This document shows positions 7,977 through 13,534 of a DNA stretch of 13,534 nucleotides, piece by piece. Each line of letters begins with the position of its first letter. Position 1 is the first letter of the stretch. This stretch comes from DASRCB01 sp035653295 (GTDB lineage: Bacteria > Acidobacteriota > Terriglobia > Bryobacterales > Bryobacteraceae): assembly GCA_035653295.1 (NCBI GenBank), contig DASRCB010000117.1:1-13534 (forward strand), given 5' to 3'. The translations under genes and the position numbers were made by a program. The notes below the pieces were generated by a model. That model saw only the letters and a list, made by a program, of their open reading frames with translations, searched no databases and was not told the origin of the DNA.

Positions 7977-9170
7977 CTATTGAGCCATGCGCCACGGCGA
8001 TACATTCGACCACTTCGCCAGCGCCGCCGCGGCCCACCCAGGCGGCTCGTGCGAATGGCAGATCGTGCACGGGTTCGGGACTTTCAGCGTCTCGGTCGTC
8101 ACCGGCGTGATGAACCGGAACGTGTGCGCCCGCACGTTAATGTCGGCGATGGTCTGCTCGATCTTTGGCATGTGGCAGTTGACGCAGTCGTCTCCGGGAC
8201 TGCCCGCTTTGTGGTGCGTGTGCGCCTCCACGGTCGGAGCTCGCGGCCCGTTCGGCGAGTTCGGACCATGGCACTCCAGACACAGGACATTTGCCGGCTT
8301 GATCAGATCGGCATTGTTGCCGGTTCCGTGTACGTCGTGGCAGTCAAAACAGGTGATGCCGCGCGTGTACATGACGCTGGTCACGAAATCGTTGCCCTGC
8401 ATGCGGTTCTTGTGCGCGGTGCCATCGGCAAAGTGCGTGAAGGTCTGCTCGCCAGGCTTGTGTTCTTCGAGACGCCAGTAATCCTCGAGCCGATTCCGGC
8501 CCACCACGAAGCCGACCGGCCAGTCGTAATACTTCCCTTCGATCGGATTCTGCAGCGTTCGCCCCTGTGAATGGCACTGGATGCACACATCGTTTGCCGA
8601 GACGAAATCCAGCCGCGCGGGGTTGACGATGTTCGTTCGCGAGGGCTTCCGAACGTGCGCCGCTCCGGGGCCGTGGCACTTCTCGCAGCCGACGTTCCAC
8701 TCGGTCACGGTCTTCGTCTGGATGTTGTAGTTAACCGAATGGCAGCCGTCGCACAGCGGACCGGTAGGTCGCTGCATGTTGTCGCCGGGGTAGAACGCCG
8801 TCCACCAGTCCGCTCCATTGGGGACGTGATACGGCCGCCATACCTGATTCGTGACATCCCACTGTGCCGGCAGCACGTAGTAATCATCACCGCGTTTCGT
8901 GAAATAGCGCTGCTTCCACTTGCTCCCGTAAACGAATGCAATATCGTCCGGCTTAAACGTCACTAGTGGATTGGGTTTCGAGAGATCCGGAATGATCGCG
9001 TCCGGATGCGTTTTCGGATCGCGAACGACGTTCGCCATACGGGTTCCGCGCCACCGGTTGTACAGGGCTGGATGGCAGGTCCTGCACGCTGCCGAGCCCG
9101 CGTACTCCGCCGCGCTCTGGCCGAACGCCACACCCATTGTCACCACGAAGAATATCCATCGCACACGCAT
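7977..9170 (-). CDS. Secreted octahaem c-type cytochrome (cytochrome c554-like)
   Basis: 397 residues from ATG at 9170. The start MRVRWIFFVVTMGVAFGQ is a signal peptide, so the protein is periplasmic or exported. There are eight CXXCH haem sites, in order CRTCH, CDGCH, CEKCH, CIQCH, CFDCH, CLECH, CVNCH and CTICH. The opening EYAGSAACRTCHPALYNRW is the usual beginning of cytochrome c554/multihaem proteins in acidobacteria and deltaproteobacteria. Spare histidines (HVR, HSQG, HTHH, HTFRF, HSHE) could be distal haem ligands. The role is multi-electron transfer; catalytic activity cannot be assigned. GGAGG abuts the tandem ATG pair at 9173/9170; an ATG at 9200 is also in frame but lacks a ribosome binding site and would leave only 17 bp to metX. 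It is the first gene of the minus-strand unit. Confidence 0.92.
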   Translation of the reverse strand: MRVRWIFFVVTMGVAFGQSAAEYAGSAACRTCHPALYNRWRGTRMANVVRDPKTHPDAIIPDLSKPNPLVTFKPDDIAFVYGSKWKQRYFTKRGDDYYVLPAQWDVTNQVWRPYHVPNGADWWTAFYPGDNMQRPTGPLCDGCHSVNYNIQTKTVTEWNVGCEKCHGPGAAHVRKPSRTNIVNPARLDFVSANDVCIQCHSQGRTLQNPIEGKYYDWPVGFVVGRNRLEDYWRLEEHKPGEQTFTHFADGTAHKNRMQGNDFVTSVMYTRGITCFDCHDVHGTGNNADLIKPANVLCLECHGPNSPNGPRAPTVEAHTHHKAGSPGDDCVNCHMPKIEQTIADINVRAHTFRFITPVTTETLKVPNPCTICHSHEPPGWAAAALAKWSNVSPWRMAQ

Positions 9171-9173
9171 CAT

Positions 9174-9217
9174 CCTCCAGCGAGACCTGCTTGTTACCAT
9201 ACGATATACGCTTCGCC
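9174..9217. promoter_or_regulatory. Compact divergent promoter region between cytochrome and metX
   Basis: Only about 44 bp separate the cytochrome operon start from the metX start, so both promoters and any operator must lie here or reach into the coding regions. The stretch is locally AT-richer (TTGTTACCATACGATATACG, 9191-9210) and contains overlapping TATA-like words on both strands. No clean -35/-10 pair could be chosen for either direction. It is too short for a SAM riboswitch leader. Confidence 0.4.
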
Positions 9218-10327
9218 ATGATCAGCGAAACGAAGATCGTGCACTTCGATTCTTTGCGCCTCGACTCCGGCGAAGAGCTTGCGCCGGTGCAGGTTGCCTA
9301 TGAAACCTGGGGGGAGTTGAATGCCGCGCGATCGAATGCGATTCTCATCGTACACGCGTTTTCCGGCGATGCGCACGCGGCGGGGGTGAGCGCCGAAACG
9401 GGGCAGACGGGCTGGTGGGACAACATGATCGGCCCCGGCAAGGCCTTCGACACGGACAAGTATTTCGTCTTGTGCACGAACTGCCTCGGCGGCTGCCGCG
9501 GTACGACGGGACCATCGTCCACCGATCCGGCCACCGGTGCGCCGTACGCGATGAAGTTCCCGGTAATCACGGTCGCGGACATGGTGCGGCTGCAGAAGAA
9601 AGTGATCGATCATCTCGGGATTCGGCGCCTGCTCGCCATTTCCGGCGGATCGATGGGCGGCATGCAGGTGCTGCAATGGGCGGTGGCCTATCCCGAGGCC
9701 GTCGCCTGCGCGATCCCCATCGCTACCACCGCCCGCCACAGCGCGCAGCAGATCGCGTTCAATGAGGTCGGACGGCAGGCGATTATGGCCGATCCGGAGT
9801 GGTGCGAGGGCAACTACTACGGTAAAACGCGACCCGCACGCGGGCTGGCCGTGGCGCGGATGGTGGGGCACATCACCTACATGAGTGACGACTCCATGCG
9901 CGAGAAGTTCGGACGCCGCCTGCGCGGAAAAGAGGAGTTCGGATTCGATTTTTCCGCCGAATTCGAGGTGGAGAGTTACCTGCGCTATCGCGGATCGCAG
10001 TTCGTCGATCGCTTCGACGCCAACTCGTATCTCTACATCACCAAGGCGATGGATTACTTCGACCTCACCCTCGGCCAGCCATCGCTGGCCGCCGCGCTCC
10101 GGCCGGCCACCGCGCGGTTCCTGCTGATCAGCTTTACCTCCGACTGGCTGTACCCCAGCTATCAGTCGCTGGAGATCGTGCGCGCGCTGCGCTCGCTGAA
10201 TCGCGACGTCGCCTATTGCGAGCTGCCGTCCAACTACGGGCACGACGCGTTTCTGGTGGATGTGGCGGAGCAGACCGACATCGTACGCGGCTATCTGGCA
10301 AGCACCTACCGCGAGGCTGCGGCGTAG
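9218..10327 (+). CDS. metX: Homoserine O-acyltransferase (acetyltransferase MetX type)
   Basis: 369 residues from ATG at 9218, the usual MetX length. It acylates the hydroxyl of homoserine, the first committed step of methionine synthesis, in the cytoplasm. It is an alpha/beta-hydrolase fold: VAYETWGELN (26-35), VHAFSGDAH (45-53) as the oxyanion region, WWDNMIGPGKAFDTDKYF (66-83), and GGCRGTTGPSS (91-101). The nucleophile elbow is GGSMGGMQ with Ser145. The triad is completed by Asp309 (TSDWLYP) and His342 (YGHDAF). An in-frame ATG at 9137 would overlap the cytochrome gene and add residues not found in the family, so it is rejected. Whether acetyl- or succinyl-CoA is the donor cannot be settled by name alone. 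metW begins on the last base of its stop codon. Confidence 0.96.
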   Translation: MISETKIVHFDSLRLDSGEELAPVQVAYETWGELNAARSNAILIVHAFSGDAHAAGVSAETGQTGWWDNMIGPGKAFDTDKYFVLCTNCLGGCRGTTGPSSTDPATGAPYAMKFPVITVADMVRLQKKVIDHLGIRRLLAISGGSMGGMQVLQWAVAYPEAVACAIPIATTARHSAQQIAFNEVGRQAIMADPEWCEGNYYGKTRPARGLAVARMVGHITYMSDDSMREKFGRRLRGKEEFGFDFSAEFEVESYLRYRGSQFVDRFDANSYLYITKAMDYFDLTLGQPSLAAALRPATARFLLISFTSDWLYPSYQSLEIVRALRSLNRDVAYCELPSNYGHDAFLVDVAEQTDIVRGYLASTYREAAA

Positions 10328-10959
10328 TGGCCGCCGCGACCAGCCCGCCGCGCCCGGCCTTCGTCGCCGATGTGCTCGGGCGCAGCGACTATGCCATCAT
10401 CAGTGAGCTGGTTGCTCCGGGCAGCCGCGTTCTCGATCTCGGATGCGGGGAAGGCGAGCTGCTCGCCTGGCTGGCGCTGAACAAGAACGTGGATGCGCGG
10501 GGGGTAGAGATCTCCGGCGCACGGGTGCAAAAGGCCATTACCCGCGGCGTATCCGTCTATCAGGGCGACGCGCTGGAGTCGCTGCTCGACTATCCGGACA
10601 AGGCATTCGATTACGTCATCCTGAGCCAGACCCTGCAGGAGACGCGGGAACCGTTGCGCGTTTTACGGGAGATGCTGCGGGTCGGCCGGGAATGCATCGT
10701 AGCGTTTCCGAATTTCGGACACTGGACGGTGCGGCTGGCGCACCTGTTTACCGGTCGGTCACCACGCACGAGGCTGTTTCCATATAGCTGGTACGATTCG
10801 CCCAACATCCACTTTCTGACGATCACCGATTTTGTAACGCTCGCGCGCGAGGAGGGGTGGCGGCTGGAAAGATCGATCTTTCTGGCTGGACGGCGGCGGG
10901 TCGGCATCCTGCCGAATCTCCTGGCCGAGGTCGCAGTGTTCCTGTTTCGCGCGGGCTGA
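10327..10959 (+). CDS. metW: Methionine biosynthesis protein MetW (SAM-methyltransferase fold)
   Basis: 210 residues from GTG at 10327, which shares its first base with the metX stop (TAGTG); a GAGG lies about nine bases upstream. The methyltransferase motif I is VLDLGCGEGEL (35-45). Further MetW hallmarks are VEISGARVQKAITRGVSVYQGDA (60-82), FDYVILSQTLQE (94-105), AFPNFGHWTVR (126-136), PYSWYDSPNIHF (152-163) and TITDF (165-169). MetW accompanies MetX in many bacteria and is required with it for homoserine acylation; its own methyltransferase activity is unproven. A longer reading frame extends upstream inside metX but lacks family similarity. The overlap implies translational coupling. Confidence 0.95.
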   Translation: MAAATSPPRPAFVADVLGRSDYAIISELVAPGSRVLDLGCGEGELLAWLALNKNVDARGVEISGARVQKAITRGVSVYQGDALESLLDYPDKAFDYVILSQTLQETREPLRVLREMLRVGRECIVAFPNFGHWTVRLAHLFTGRSPRTRLFPYSWYDSPNIHFLTITDFVTLAREEGWRLERSIFLAGRRRVGILPNLLAEVAVFLFRAG

Positions 10960-10991
10960 ATCGGGATGCACGAAACGGCCGCGCCGTCCGT

Positions 10992-10997
10992 CATAAT
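10992..10997 (+). promoter_or_regulatory. Possible -10 element of the lytic transglycosylase gene
   Basis: CATAAT differs from the TATAAT consensus at one base and lies about 15 bp before the ATG at 11013, within the 53-bp gap after metW. No good -35 is seen at 16-18 bp upstream, so this is a weak call. If used, the 5' leader would be very short; otherwise the gene is read through from metXW. Confidence 0.3.
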
Positions 10998-11012
10998 AGA
11001 TTCAGGTCTGTA

Positions 11013-11642
11013 ATGCGGCTTGCTGTCTTCTTTGTCGCTTGTTTGCCAATGGTTGCGGGTGAATACGCGGTTCTTACCAACGGGTTCCGGATTCACGCCG
11101 ACAGCCACCGGCAGGACGGCGACTTGATGATGCTCGAATCGAACGGCGGCGCGATCAGTGTGCCGGTCGCGCAGGTCGACCGTTTTGAGCCCGAGGAGGC
11201 GGTTCCGGCGCCCGCGCCGAAGCCCACCGTCGCTGCGGCCCCGGCGCCCGCGCCCGATGCTCGCAGGCTGGTCAGCATGGCCGCCGACGCGGCAGCGCTG
11301 CCTCGCGCACTGGTGCAGAGTGTTGCGCACGCGGAGTCGGGGTACCGAACCGACGCGGTCTCCTCAAAGGGCGCGCTCGGCCTGATGCAGCTCATGCCCG
11401 GGACTGCAGACCTGCTGAAAGCCGATCCGAAGGTTCCGGCGCAGAACGCGTGGGCCGGAGCGGTCTATTTGCGTTCGCTTCTGGAGCGCTACAACGGCAG
11501 CGTCTCCCGCGCTGTTGCAGCATACAACGCCGGTCCGGGCGCCGTGGACAAATACCACGGAATTCCGCCCTACGCCGAGACCCAGGCGTACGTTCGGCGC
11601 GTCCTGGCCGAGTACCAGAAGAACGCCAGGGCTGCGCGATAA
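11013..11642 (+). CDS. Secreted lytic transglycosylase (SLT domain)
   Basis: 209 residues from ATG at 11013. Residues 1-16 (MRLAVFFVACLPMVAG) are a signal peptide. Residues about 17-60 form a small beta domain (LTNGFRIHADSHRQDGDLMM) often placed before SLT domains in acidobacterial enzymes. A flexible Ala-Pro linker (VPAPAPKPTVAAAPAPAP) covers about 64-81. The SLT domain follows: catalytic Glu108 in VAHAESGY, the GALGLMQLMPGTA motif (120-132), AWAGAVYLRSLLERYNGS (147-163) and AVAAYNAGPGAVDKYHG (167-183). It would cleave peptidoglycan glycan strands non-hydrolytically, giving 1,6-anhydromuramic products. An in-frame start at 10857 lies inside metW and removes the signal peptide from the N-terminus, so it is not used. 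A degenerate copy of its catalytic-domain segment lies at 12905-12970. Confidence 0.93.
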   Translation: MRLAVFFVACLPMVAGEYAVLTNGFRIHADSHRQDGDLMMLESNGGAISVPVAQVDRFEPEEAVPAPAPKPTVAAAPAPAPDARRLVSMAADAAALPRALVQSVAHAESGYRTDAVSSKGALGLMQLMPGTADLLKADPKVPAQNAWAGAVYLRSLLERYNGSVSRAVAAYNAGPGAVDKYHGIPPYAETQAYVRRVLAEYQKNARAAR

Positions 11643-11686
11643 ACCAAACAGATTACGCCGTCTGCGGACCTGGCCTGCTCAGGAAC

Positions 11687-12631
11687 TCACGGTTCCTCGA
11701 AATAAATGTCGGTTGGACGACGGCCGGGCCACGCGCGCCGGGCCAGCACATCGCTGGCCGCGCACTCTTCCGTCATTTTGTCGTCGCCCTTCTTGTACTT
11801 GCGCAAGACCTTTACTCCCGACAAATCGACGCCGTAAACCGCAAGCCTTTCCAGTACATTCACCATCTGTTGCATGGTCGGATGGTAGTGCCCACTGCTC
11901 GCGGAGAGGGTGTCGATCCGGCCCTGTATACAGCGGATCTCCCCCGCGGCGGCGACCCGCTGGCCCTGCAGAAATGAGGAGTGGTTGAACATGAACTTCG
12001 TAAGGTGGCCGCCCGCGTAAATACGGCCGTTGTCGCCCATTACATACAGAGCAAAATCCCGCATCTCGCGAGGATTCTCTTTGTTTCCGGTGGTGTCGAA
12101 GAGTGTGAGCGTCTTCGCTGCGCCATGGGCCGTCGCGTCCGAGCACCGGTAAGCCATGCCGCTGCGGAAGCAGAGTTTTCGGGTCCGCAGCTCGGTTCCA
12201 TCAAGCCACGCGAGGGCGCCCGCGGCCGCGAGCTTCAGGTCAGTTGCAAGCGTACTCTGCCGGTCGTACATATCGGTACCGAGCTCATACAACACTGCAT
12301 TGTCGACATTGAAGGTGTCTGGCAGGTTCATGGCCTGCGCCAGCTTTCGCTTCGCCACATCTCTCAGAGCACATAGCGCTTCCATCCGTCCCGTTCGCGC
12401 CGACAATTTGTCCGATCTGACACCGGCGTTCTTCATCCAGTACCGTGTCGCATTTACGATGTAGCACAGGATGGCTTTCCTGCTCTGGGCGTCACCGGCC
12501 GCGGCATATTCTGTCAGGAGGTCATCGATGCGTTTTGTAGGGGCCTCCTTATCGCGCGACGCGTCGAACCATAACTTACTGTCCTCTTTCCAGGTGTTTA
12601 CCGTCGGGATGTCACTATATGGAAACGGCAT
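11687..12631 (-). CDS. Protein with plant IQM-like C-terminal module (HSSFL...SGHYHPT)
   Basis: 314 residues starting MPFPYSDIPT. The start at 12631 is decided by a perfect AAGGAGG five bases upstream; the frame is open 54 codons further upstream, without support. No signal peptide or membrane segment is seen. Residues 1-190 are helical, Lys/Asp/Arg-rich and unrecognised. Residues about 193-275 contain FALYVMGDNGRIYAG, FNHSSFLQGQRVAAAGEIR, SSGHYHPT (245-252) and GVDLSGVKVL (267-276). From memory, this order is that of the C-terminal region of plant IQM calmodulin-binding proteins, also present in scattered bacterial proteins, some toxin-like. Its biochemical activity is not known to me. The conserved His217, His248 and His250 could form a site. 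It is convergent with the transglycosylase gene (44 bp gap) and has its own promoter candidate, hence probably monocistronic and possibly acquired. Confidence 0.72.
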   Translation of the reverse strand: MPFPYSDIPTVNTWKEDSKLWFDASRDKEAPTKRIDDLLTEYAAAGDAQSRKAILCYIVNATRYWMKNAGVRSDKLSARTGRMEALCALRDVAKRKLAQAMNLPDTFNVDNAVLYELGTDMYDRQSTLATDLKLAAAGALAWLDGTELRTRKLCFRSGMAYRCSDATAHGAAKTLTLFDTTGNKENPREMRDFALYVMGDNGRIYAGGHLTKFMFNHSSFLQGQRVAAAGEIRCIQGRIDTLSASSGHYHPTMQQMVNVLERLAVYGVDLSGVKVLRKYKKGDDKMTEECAASDVLARRAWPGRRPTDIYFEEP

Positions 12632-12636
12632 TACAA

Positions 12637-12643
12637 CCTCCTT
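12637..12643 (-). promoter_or_regulatory. Strong ribosome binding site of the IQM-like gene
   Basis: The minus strand reads AAGGAGG, then TTGTA, then ATG at 12631. It is a full Shine-Dalgarno match at optimal spacing, the best in the window, and it fixes the start against an open frame extending to 12793. Confidence 0.85.
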
Positions 12644-12661
12644 GAAGCTGCTGCGCAGGAT

Positions 12662-12690
12662 AGCGTAGTCCAGAAATCGAAAACATTCAA
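12662..12690 (-). promoter_or_regulatory. Candidate promoter of the IQM-like gene
   Basis: On the minus strand TTGAAT (12690-12685) and TACGCT (12667-12662) are separated by exactly 17 bases, in an AT-richer patch. Transcription would begin near 12655, giving a leader of about 25 bases that just contains the AAGGAGG site. Both hexamers are only partial consensus matches; the geometry, not the sequence, is the main support. Confidence 0.4.
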
Positions 12691-12716
12691 GAGCGGCGAT
12701 TGAATTAACCTGGGCC

Positions 12717-12791
12717 GCGAACACCACGTTCGGCAGCGCCGCCGCGCGCGTTTTCGGCACGCCCGGGCGCACCCTGGCATCCGCCTTTCGC
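12717..12791 (+). pseudogene. Possible decayed TonB-dependent receptor C-terminus
   Basis: In one plus-strand frame this reads ANTTFGSAAARVFGTPGR followed by TLASAFR. Acidobacterial Oar-like receptors commonly end with an 'NTTFGSaafGrvtGTpgRtlqfalR.F' type segment, and the resemblance is clear to the eye. No upstream barrel sequence is present, because the region to the left is the control region and start of the IQM-like gene on the other strand. The match is short and could be coincidental. Confidence 0.28.
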
Positions 12792-12904
12792 AACGCCTGC
12801 GGTTGCCGACACGCGCTTCAGTGCTGGTGCTGATCCGTGTGGCGCCTTCAGAAACAGACGTCGATGTTTCGCGTTTCCGGCGCGATGGTCAGGTGGAAGC
12901 GCAT

Positions 12905-12970
12905 CAGTGGTGCTGTGGGCCCGATGCGAGCTCATGCCCGGCGCTGACCTGCTGAAGGCGATCCGAGGAT
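12905..12970 (+). pseudogene. Decayed fragment of a lytic transglycosylase (SLT) gene
   Basis: The bases at 12921-12968 align with 11381-11432 inside the intact transglycosylase gene: both contain GCTCATGCCCGG, then ACCTGCTGAA, then GATCCGA, separated by small indels. Read with one frameshift, the fragment gives GAVGPM followed by LMPGADLLKA, against GALGLMQLMPGTADLLKA in the intact protein. The upstream catalytic glutamate region and the downstream half of the domain are not recognisable. It is a remnant of a paralogue or of a partial duplication of the gene 1.5 kb to the left. Confidence 0.5.
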
Positions 12971-13109
12971 TACGGAAAGAATCGGTCGGCCGTTGCGGTC
13001 ACAGCCGTTCCACTCCCGCCAGCCCATTGAATTCAAATCATTTCGCCAAAATCCCCGTCTCCCCGCTTCCACCTCGCGTACTAAGATGCGGCCGGGAGGG
13101 AAGTCTCCA

Positions 13110-13534
13110 ATGTCTTCCGAACGTCGTATCCGTTCTTCTCGCGAAAATGGCGCTAAATCGGGTGGCCCCAAAACCCCCGAGGGCAAAGCGCGCTCTTCAC
13201 GCAACGCAATTAAACACGGTCTGCTCAGCGAAATCATCGTCCTGACGACCGAGCCGGCCGAGCGCTTCCTCCAGCTCTCCACCGAACTGGAAGATGAGTT
13301 CCGCCCCTCCACGCCTTTCCAACGCCTTCAGGTCGAATCAATAGCCGCCTGCGCCTGGCGCATCCGCCGCGTCTGGGCGCTCGAGAAAACTGCGTACAAA
13401 TACGAAGCCGGTCTCATGGGCCCGTGCCACCTCCCGCCCGACGAAAAGACGTACCGCTCCTTCCGCGCCATGGCCGACTTCACCCGCGCCCTCGAGCTCA
13501 TCAGCCGCTACGAATCCCGCTACGAGCGCCAGAT
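13110..13534 (+). CDS. 'SRNAIKHGL' family hypothetical protein, partial (runs off right edge)
   Basis: The visible 141 residues are the N-terminus. ATG at 13110 has GGGAGGG nine bases upstream. The opening is basic, with the signature GGPKTPEGKARSSRNAIKHG (residues 18-37). A helical region follows with FRPSTPFQRLQVESIAACAW (65-84) and RIRRVWALEK (84-93), then a segment near the edge (RALELISRYESRYERQ). This layout is familiar from a hypothetical protein family present in many copies in Solibacter-type acidobacterial genomes, with a related GPKTPEGK..NA.KHG motif in some phage and plasmid proteins. The function is unknown to me; the basic N-terminus suggests nucleic-acid contact, which is inference. 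Probably only a short C-terminal part is missing. Arg and Ser codons are strongly C-ending. Confidence 0.75.
   Translation, partial: MSSERRIRSSRENGAKSGGPKTPEGKARSSRNAIKHGLLSEIIVLTTEPAERFLQLSTELEDEFRPSTPFQRLQVESIAACAWRIRRVWALEKTAYKYEAGLMGPCHLPPDEKTYRSFRAMADFTRALELISRYESRYERQ

Larger units (their letters stand above)
12632..13109. other. Non-coding, debris-containing region
   Basis: About 480 bp without an intact gene. It holds the control region of the IQM-like gene on its left, a possible decayed TonB-receptor tail at 12717-12791, and a decayed lytic-transglycosylase segment at 12905-12970. The remainder (about 12971-13090) shows nothing identifiable. The ribosome binding site of the next gene is GGGAGGG at 13094-13100. 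Confidence 0.55.

Noticed and set aside
9137..9217. Earlier in-frame ATG for metX
   Set aside because: It would overlap the cytochrome gene on the other strand and add 27 residues not matching MetX; homology starts at MISETKIVHF.
10975..10987. Perfect inverted repeat ACGGC-CGC-GCCGT after metW
   Set aside because: The stem has only five pairs and no T-tract follows, so a terminator call is not justified in such GC-rich DNA.
11643..11686. Possible terminator between the convergent transglycosylase and IQM-like genes
   Set aside because: Only four-base inverted repeats (CAGA/TCTG, CCTG/CAGG) and no T-run are present.
12632..12793. N-terminal extension of the IQM-like protein by 54 residues
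   Set aside because: The perfect AAGGAGG five bases before the ATG at 12631 and the promoter-like sequence within the extension favour the shorter form.
1..13534. CRISPR arrays, tRNA or rRNA genes, intact insertion sequences
   Set aside because: No regularly spaced direct repeats, cloverleaf-like segments, rRNA-like stretches or transposase motifs were seen on either strand.

Overview
The window is GC-rich and densely coded, and reads as a chromosomal segment of an acidobacterium, most likely of the Solibacter/Bryobacter group. This is an inference from gene content: an Oar-like TonB-dependent receptor with an N-terminal carboxypeptidase-regulatory-like domain, an eight-haem cytochrome c, a cupredoxin of the 'methylamine utilization' type, and at the right edge a member of the 'SRNAIKHGL' protein family that is typically multicopy in these genomes. 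No rRNA, tRNA, CRISPR array or intact transposase is visible.

Layout. (1) 1-1534, minus strand: a secreted cupredoxin followed 4 bp later by a membrane-anchored sensor protein that runs off the left edge. (2) 1535-1935: no clear intact gene; 1684-1914 (minus) looks like a small gene broken by frameshifts. (3) 1936-2379, minus: a VOC/glyoxalase-fold protein. (4) 2461-4502, plus: sucC-sucD, both subunits of succinyl-CoA synthetase, with overlapping stop and start. (5) 4488-9170, minus: a tight three-gene unit transcribed as octahaem cytochrome c, then TonB-dependent receptor, then metallo-beta-lactamase-fold hydrolase. Its last gene overlaps the end of sucD tail-to-tail by 15 bp. (6) 9218-10959, plus: metX-metW, divergent from the cytochrome unit, for methionine biosynthesis. 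(7) 11013-11642, plus: a secreted lytic transglycosylase. (8) 11687-12631, minus: a protein whose C-terminal module strongly resembles the C-terminal part of plant IQM (calmodulin-binding IQ-motif) proteins. It has its own good ribosome binding site and a candidate promoter. (9) 12632-13109: a non-coding stretch containing a decayed copy of a lytic-transglycosylase segment and perhaps a decayed TonB-receptor tail. (10) 13110-end, plus: the partial 'SRNAIKHGL' family gene.

How the genes fit together: sucCD and metXW are housekeeping blocks. The cytochrome/receptor/hydrolase unit and the cupredoxin/sensor pair are envelope and redox modules of unassigned substrate. The right-hand 2 kb (11.6 kb to the end) is the accessory-looking part: an unusual gene, decayed fragments and a multicopy-family gene side by side. 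I found no complete, clearly new multigene system. The most interesting objects are the IQM-like gene with its debris-filled flank, and the haem-rich operon.
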